Assembly: GCA_934394985.1 (NCBI GenBank)
Contig: CAKRRF010000026.1
Location: 1-36,631, forward strand
Direction of reading: 5' to 3'
Origin: an uncultured Marvinbryantia sp.
GTDB lineage: Bacteria > Bacillota > Clostridia > Lachnospirales > Lachnospiraceae
Length of the DNA: 36,631 nucleotides
Both the position numbers and the translations under genes were made by a program. Position 1 is the first letter of the stretch. Each line of letters starts with the position of its first letter. Shown here in pieces: positions 33,926 to 36,631 of this stretch. Below the pieces are notes generated by a model. That model had not been told where the DNA came from and made no database searches. It worked only from the letters and a program-made list of their open reading frames with translations.

Positions 33926-35764
33926 ATGGCACTAAATTACAGAGAATGTGCGGGAAGTATCTACAGTGCTCTGGGAGAAAATGAAAACCTGATCAATATA
34001 CAACACTGTGCTACCAGACTGAGAGTACGACTCAGAGAAATCGGTAAAGTGAACCGGGAAAAACTGGAACAGATCCCAGGTGTGCAGGGGGTCATAGAGG
34101 GAAACGGTCAGCTGCAGATTGTGATCGGTGCTGGGACAGTGAATAAAGTTTATCATGAACTGCACCGTTTTATCCGATTATCTGAGCTGTCAGAGAGCAG
34201 GGAAGAACAAAAAAAGGGCATAGTCAGTGCAGTGACCAGAATGATTCGGGTAGTGGGAAATGTATTTATTCCAATTTTACCGGCTATTGTGGCATCCGGA
34301 TTGTTAATGGGAATCATGGGTGCCATGAGCAGACTGGTTCCGGACTATACCACCAGTGATTTTTACAATTGGATGAAGCTGGTGGCTAATACTGCAGTTA
34401 CCTATCTTCCGGTGCTGGTAGCAGTCAGTGCAACCCGTCTGTTTGGCGGCAATCTGTACCTGGGCGGTACCTTAGGCTTATTACTGATGCACAGAGAACT
34501 GCTGGTTTCATGGAGCGCAGCCAGTTCACCGAACATGGTCAATTATTGGAATATACTGGGATTCCATATCCGCAGAGTAAATTATCAGGGACATGTGATA
34601 CCGGTGATCATTGCCGTCTGGTTGATGTGTAAAATCGAAAAATGGATGCATCGCCATGTACCGGAAATACTGGATCTGTTCGTGACGCCTCTGGTTACGA
34701 TCATTGTGACAGCGTTTCTGACGATGGCAATGATCGGGCCGGTTTTTGTGCAAATGGAAAATCTGATTGTGGATATTACCAGATTTACGTTGCGGCTGCC
34801 ACTTGGTATCGGAGCCTTTTTATGTGGAGCGGCCTATCCTCTTACCGTGATATTTGGTACGCATCATATGTTTGGCGTGCTGGAGACCGGCATGCTGGCA
34901 GAGACCGGAAAAAATATGTGGGTACAGGTATCCTGCTCAGCAAATTTTGCCATGTGTATGGCATGTCTTGCTGTATTTTTCAAAACCAGAAGCAGAAAAG
35001 TAAAAGCAGTGGCGCTTCCGGCCAGTATGTCAGCAGCGCTGGGGATTACAGAGCCTGCTATTTTTGGAATCAATTTAAGATATATCCGGCCACTGATATG
35101 TGGAATGATTGGAGCAGCTTTTGGCGCAGCCACGGGAAGTATGCTTGGAGTATATGGATCTTCTTATGGAGTGACCGGACTGCTGGCCATGCTGATCACA
35201 TTGGACTGTACGAAGCAGTATATACTGATGCTGATAGTTGCCGGAGGCGTTTCTTTTATTCTTACCGGAATATTCTGGAAGGAACAGGATGAGAATACGG
35301 ACGGAACAAGCAGCGTGGGAGCACCGGCAGAAGGGAAGATCATTCCACAAGAGAAGATACCGGATGAGACATTTTCACAGGGACTTGTGGGAAAAGGAAT
35401 CGGAATTTTACCTTCCAAGGGAAAAATTGTGGCACCATTTGACGGAATGATTATTATGACCGCTCAGACCGGACACGCTGTAGCCATAAAAGGAACAAAA
35501 GGCGAAAAAATACTGATTCATGTGGGTATCGATACGATAGAACTGGAAGGAAAAGGATTTCAGCTTCGTGTGGCAGAGGGCGAGCAGGTAAAAAAAGGAC
35601 AAGAACTGATTCGAATCGATTTGAAGCTGCTGAAGGAAAAAGGCTATGATCCGATTACCGCAGTATTTGTGACGAACAGCAGAGAGTTCCCGGAGATTCA
35701 GATAACAGATAAAGAAGAAATCAGGCTGGGAGAACCGGTCATGAGTATAAAAAGCAGAGATTAG
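33926..35764 (+). CDS. PTS sugar permease IIBCA, sucrose/beta-glucoside class
   Basis: 612 aa, three fused units. IIB (1-85) has the phospho-Cys at 28 (HCATRLRV). IIC (about 105-455) has ten or so TM helices with GTHHMFGVLETGM and ALGITEPAIFGINLRY. IIA (about 485-605) has PFDGMIIM, H517 in TGHA and the phospho-His 532 in LIHVGIDTIELEGKGF. It takes up and phosphorylates a sugar using HPr phosphate. The IIC loop pattern (YWNILGFHIRRVNYQGHVIPV) is closest to sucrose/trehalose types, but no matching hydrolase or antiterminator gene is nearby. GAAGGA precedes the ATG; the stop codon lies in the loop of the terminator. Confidence 0.9.
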   Translation: MALNYRECAGSIYSALGENENLINIQHCATRLRVRLREIGKVNREKLEQIPGVQGVIEGNGQLQIVIGAGTVNKVYHELHRFIRLSELSESREEQKKGIVSAVTRMIRVVGNVFIPILPAIVASGLLMGIMGAMSRLVPDYTTSDFYNWMKLVANTAVTYLPVLVAVSATRLFGGNLYLGGTLGLLLMHRELLVSWSAASSPNMVNYWNILGFHIRRVNYQGHVIPVIIAVWLMCKIEKWMHRHVPEILDLFVTPLVTIIVTAFLTMAMIGPVFVQMENLIVDITRFTLRLPLGIGAFLCGAAYPLTVIFGTHHMFGVLETGMLAETGKNMWVQVSCSANFAMCMACLAVFFKTRSRKVKAVALPASMSAALGITEPAIFGINLRYIRPLICGMIGAAFGAATGSMLGVYGSSYGVTGLLAMLITLDCTKQYILMLIVAGGVSFILTGIFWKEQDENTDGTSSVGAPAEGKIIPQEKIPDETFSQGLVGKGIGILPSKGKIVAPFDGMIIMTAQTGHAVAIKGTKGEKILIHVGIDTIELEGKGFQLRVAEGEQVKKGQELIRIDLKLLKEKGYDPITAVFVTNSREFPEIQITDKEEIRLGEPVMSIKSRD

Positions 35765-35785
35765 AATGATGATTTCTGCTTTTTG
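35749..35785 (+). terminator. Intrinsic terminator overlapping the PTS stop codon
   Basis: AAAAAGCAGA (35749-35758) pairs with TCTGCTTTTT (35775-35784). The TAG stop (35762-35764) is in the 16-nt loop. Confidence 0.75.
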
Positions 35786-35794
35786 TAACCAGAG

Positions 35795-35827
35795 TATGTC
35801 AACTTGAAAAGAAAAATGGTTGACAAA
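35795..35827. promoter_or_regulatory. BirA-type operator, upstream copy
   Basis: TATGTCAAC (35795-35803), 15-bp spacer, GTTGACAAA (35819-35827). The right half contains the -35 of the bioY promoter. Confidence 0.7.
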
Positions 35828-35848
35828 TAAAAACATTACACCTATAAT
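35820..35848 (+). promoter_or_regulatory. Consensus promoter of bioY
   Basis: TTGACA (35820-35825), exactly 17 bp, TATAAT (35843-35848): a full match to the sigma-A consensus. Confidence 0.95.
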
Positions 35849-35881
35849 ATTGTCAACTGAGTTATATAAAAGGTTAACAAT
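35849..35881. promoter_or_regulatory. BirA-type operator, downstream copy
   Basis: ATTGTCAAC (35849-35857), 15-bp spacer, GTTAACAAT (35873-35881). Half-site and spacer length fit the Firmicute BirA box. It covers the transcript start. Confidence 0.85.
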
Positions 35882-35905
35882 AAAAGAGCGAGGAGCAATG
35901 AAAAA

Positions 35906-36451
35906 ATGAAAACACAGAGTTCTATTCAGAAAGTGGTAATGACAGGCATGTTGGCTGCAGTGATGGCAGTTATGTCTCAGATTCAGTTTCCCCTTCCATC
36001 GGGTGTACCGGTAACCATGCAGACCTTTGCTATGGCACTGGCAGGTTATATTCTGGGATGGCAGTACGGACTGGCATCTACTGCGATATATATCTTACTG
36101 GGAGCAGTTGGTGTTCCTGTATTTGCAGGATTTTCCGGAGGACTCAGCTTTGCTGTCAGCCCGGCAGGCGGATATATCTGGGGATTCCTTCCGATGGTTG
36201 CATTATGTGGACTGGGATATGAAAAGAGAACCATGCCGGCACTGATCGGTCTGTCTGTAGCAGGACTGGCATGCTGTCATATCCTGGGAGTGATCCAGCT
36301 GGCTATCGTGACAGGACTTGGCCCATGGGCAGCATTTCTGGCAGGTTCTGCACCATATCTGGTAAAGGATCTGGTATCTATGGTGGCTGCTTTTGCAGTA
36401 GCGAAAGCAGTACGCAAGGCACTGGCAAACACCGGAGCACAGATGGCATAA
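35906..36451 (+). CDS. bioY: Biotin transporter BioY
   Basis: 181 aa S-component of the ECF biotin transporter, about six TM helices. FPLPSGVPVTMQTFAMALAG is the conserved N-terminal region, followed by the glycine-rich GGLSFAVSPAGGYIWGF motif; CCHILGVIQLAI lies in the middle. ATG 35906 has AGGAG 10 nt upstream; an ATG at 35898 opens only ATG AAA AAA TGA. No ecfA/ecfT genes are adjacent, so it probably uses the shared ECF module or acts alone. Two BirA boxes at the promoter give direct support for biotin control. Confidence 0.96.
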   Translation: MKTQSSIQKVVMTGMLAAVMAVMSQIQFPLPSGVPVTMQTFAMALAGYILGWQYGLASTAIYILLGAVGVPVFAGFSGGLSFAVSPAGGYIWGFLPMVALCGLGYEKRTMPALIGLSVAGLACCHILGVIQLAIVTGLGPWAAFLAGSAPYLVKDLVSMVAAFAVAKAVRKALANTGAQMA

Positions 36452-36473
36452 AAGAAAATAGTATAGAATTAAC

Positions 36474-36517
36474 AAAACCGGTAAAGATGACTGTGACAGT
36501 ATCTCTACCGGTTTTTA
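36474..36517. terminator. Terminator after bioY
   Basis: AAAACCGGTA (36474-36483) pairs with TACCGGTTTT (36506-36515), with a further inner hairpin, and is followed by T. The minus side also reads TTTTGTT, so it may work both ways. Confidence 0.9.
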
Positions 36518-36528
36518 TTGTGCACTTG

Positions 36529-36631
36529 TTAGTAAGTGTTCGTATTGAATTGATTCATAGATTTTTCCTCCAAATCATGTAGCTGTTCCATATTAAAATT
36601 GTAGTGTACGAAAAATAAACATCGTGAAAAC
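36529..36631 (-). CDS. Possible 3' end of a minus-strand gene running off the window
   Basis: The minus frame is open from the window edge to a TAA at 36529-36531, 34 codons. It ends MEQLHDLEEKSMNQFNTNTY. A bidirectional terminator follows at once, as expected for two converging genes. The frame is too short to be sure and could be chance. Confidence 0.25.
   Translation of the reverse strand, partial: FSRCLFFVHYNFNMEQLHDLEEKSMNQFNTNTY

Overview
The window looks like a chromosomal segment from a gut Lachnospiraceae-type Firmicute (Blautia, Dorea or Mediterraneibacter-like). The evidence is moderate-to-low GC, strong AGGAGG-type ribosome binding sites, TTGACA/TATAAT promoters, tight same-strand operons, a type-2 GalT, a CymR-like Rrf2 regulator, a PadR/DUF1700/DUF4097 operon and a DUF6142-type small membrane protein. 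The family placement is inference; no 16S gene is present. I see no prophage, transposase, IS element or CRISPR array.

Layout. 1-1449: 3' part of a trigger-factor-like FKBP prolyl isomerase whose visible start is an acidic 42-bp tandem repeat. 1575-6225: pyrF and pyrE, three small membrane proteins (one only 50 aa) and a long M29-type aminopeptidase. 6227-10956: purE-purM-purN-purD behind a strong promoter, reading on into a cadherin-like membrane protein. 11017-15350: a short GntR regulator, clpC and radA, with palindromes at the promoter. 15478-18562: a small minus-strand gene, tRNA-Trp, an Rpn-type nuclease-like gene whose natural start codon appears to be ACG, and a HipA-like kinase without a HipB partner. 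18686-20681: a LysR regulator divergent from a siroheme/4Fe-4S sulfite-reductase-like protein. 20778-23633: a 951-aa membrane c-di-GMP protein (HD-GYP, GGDEF and a degenerate GGDEF). 23636-26434: a promoter, a 29-codon upstream ORF, a structured leader ending in a terminator, mgtE and a PfkB sugar kinase. 26524-28216 (minus): padR-DUF1700-DUF4097. 28364-29928: cysK and a CymR-like regulator. 29971-31389: citrate synthase. 31402-35785: galT2, an orphan MoxR-type AAA ATPase and a PTS IIBCA of the sucrose/beta-glucoside class. 35795-36517: bioY behind a consensus promoter carrying two BirA-type operators.

Themes. Nucleotide synthesis (pyr, pur), sulfur assimilation (sulfite reductase-like protein, cysK, CymR), envelope and stress functions (prolyl isomerase, ClpC, PadR operon) and metal/vitamin uptake (MgtE, BioY) dominate. 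The most notable non-coding signals are the mgtE leader with its upstream ORF, the paired BirA boxes around the bioY promoter, the ACG start of the Rpn-like gene, and the 12-bp palindrome in the hipA-like promoter. No stretch longer than about 300 bases lacks a gene or small ORF.
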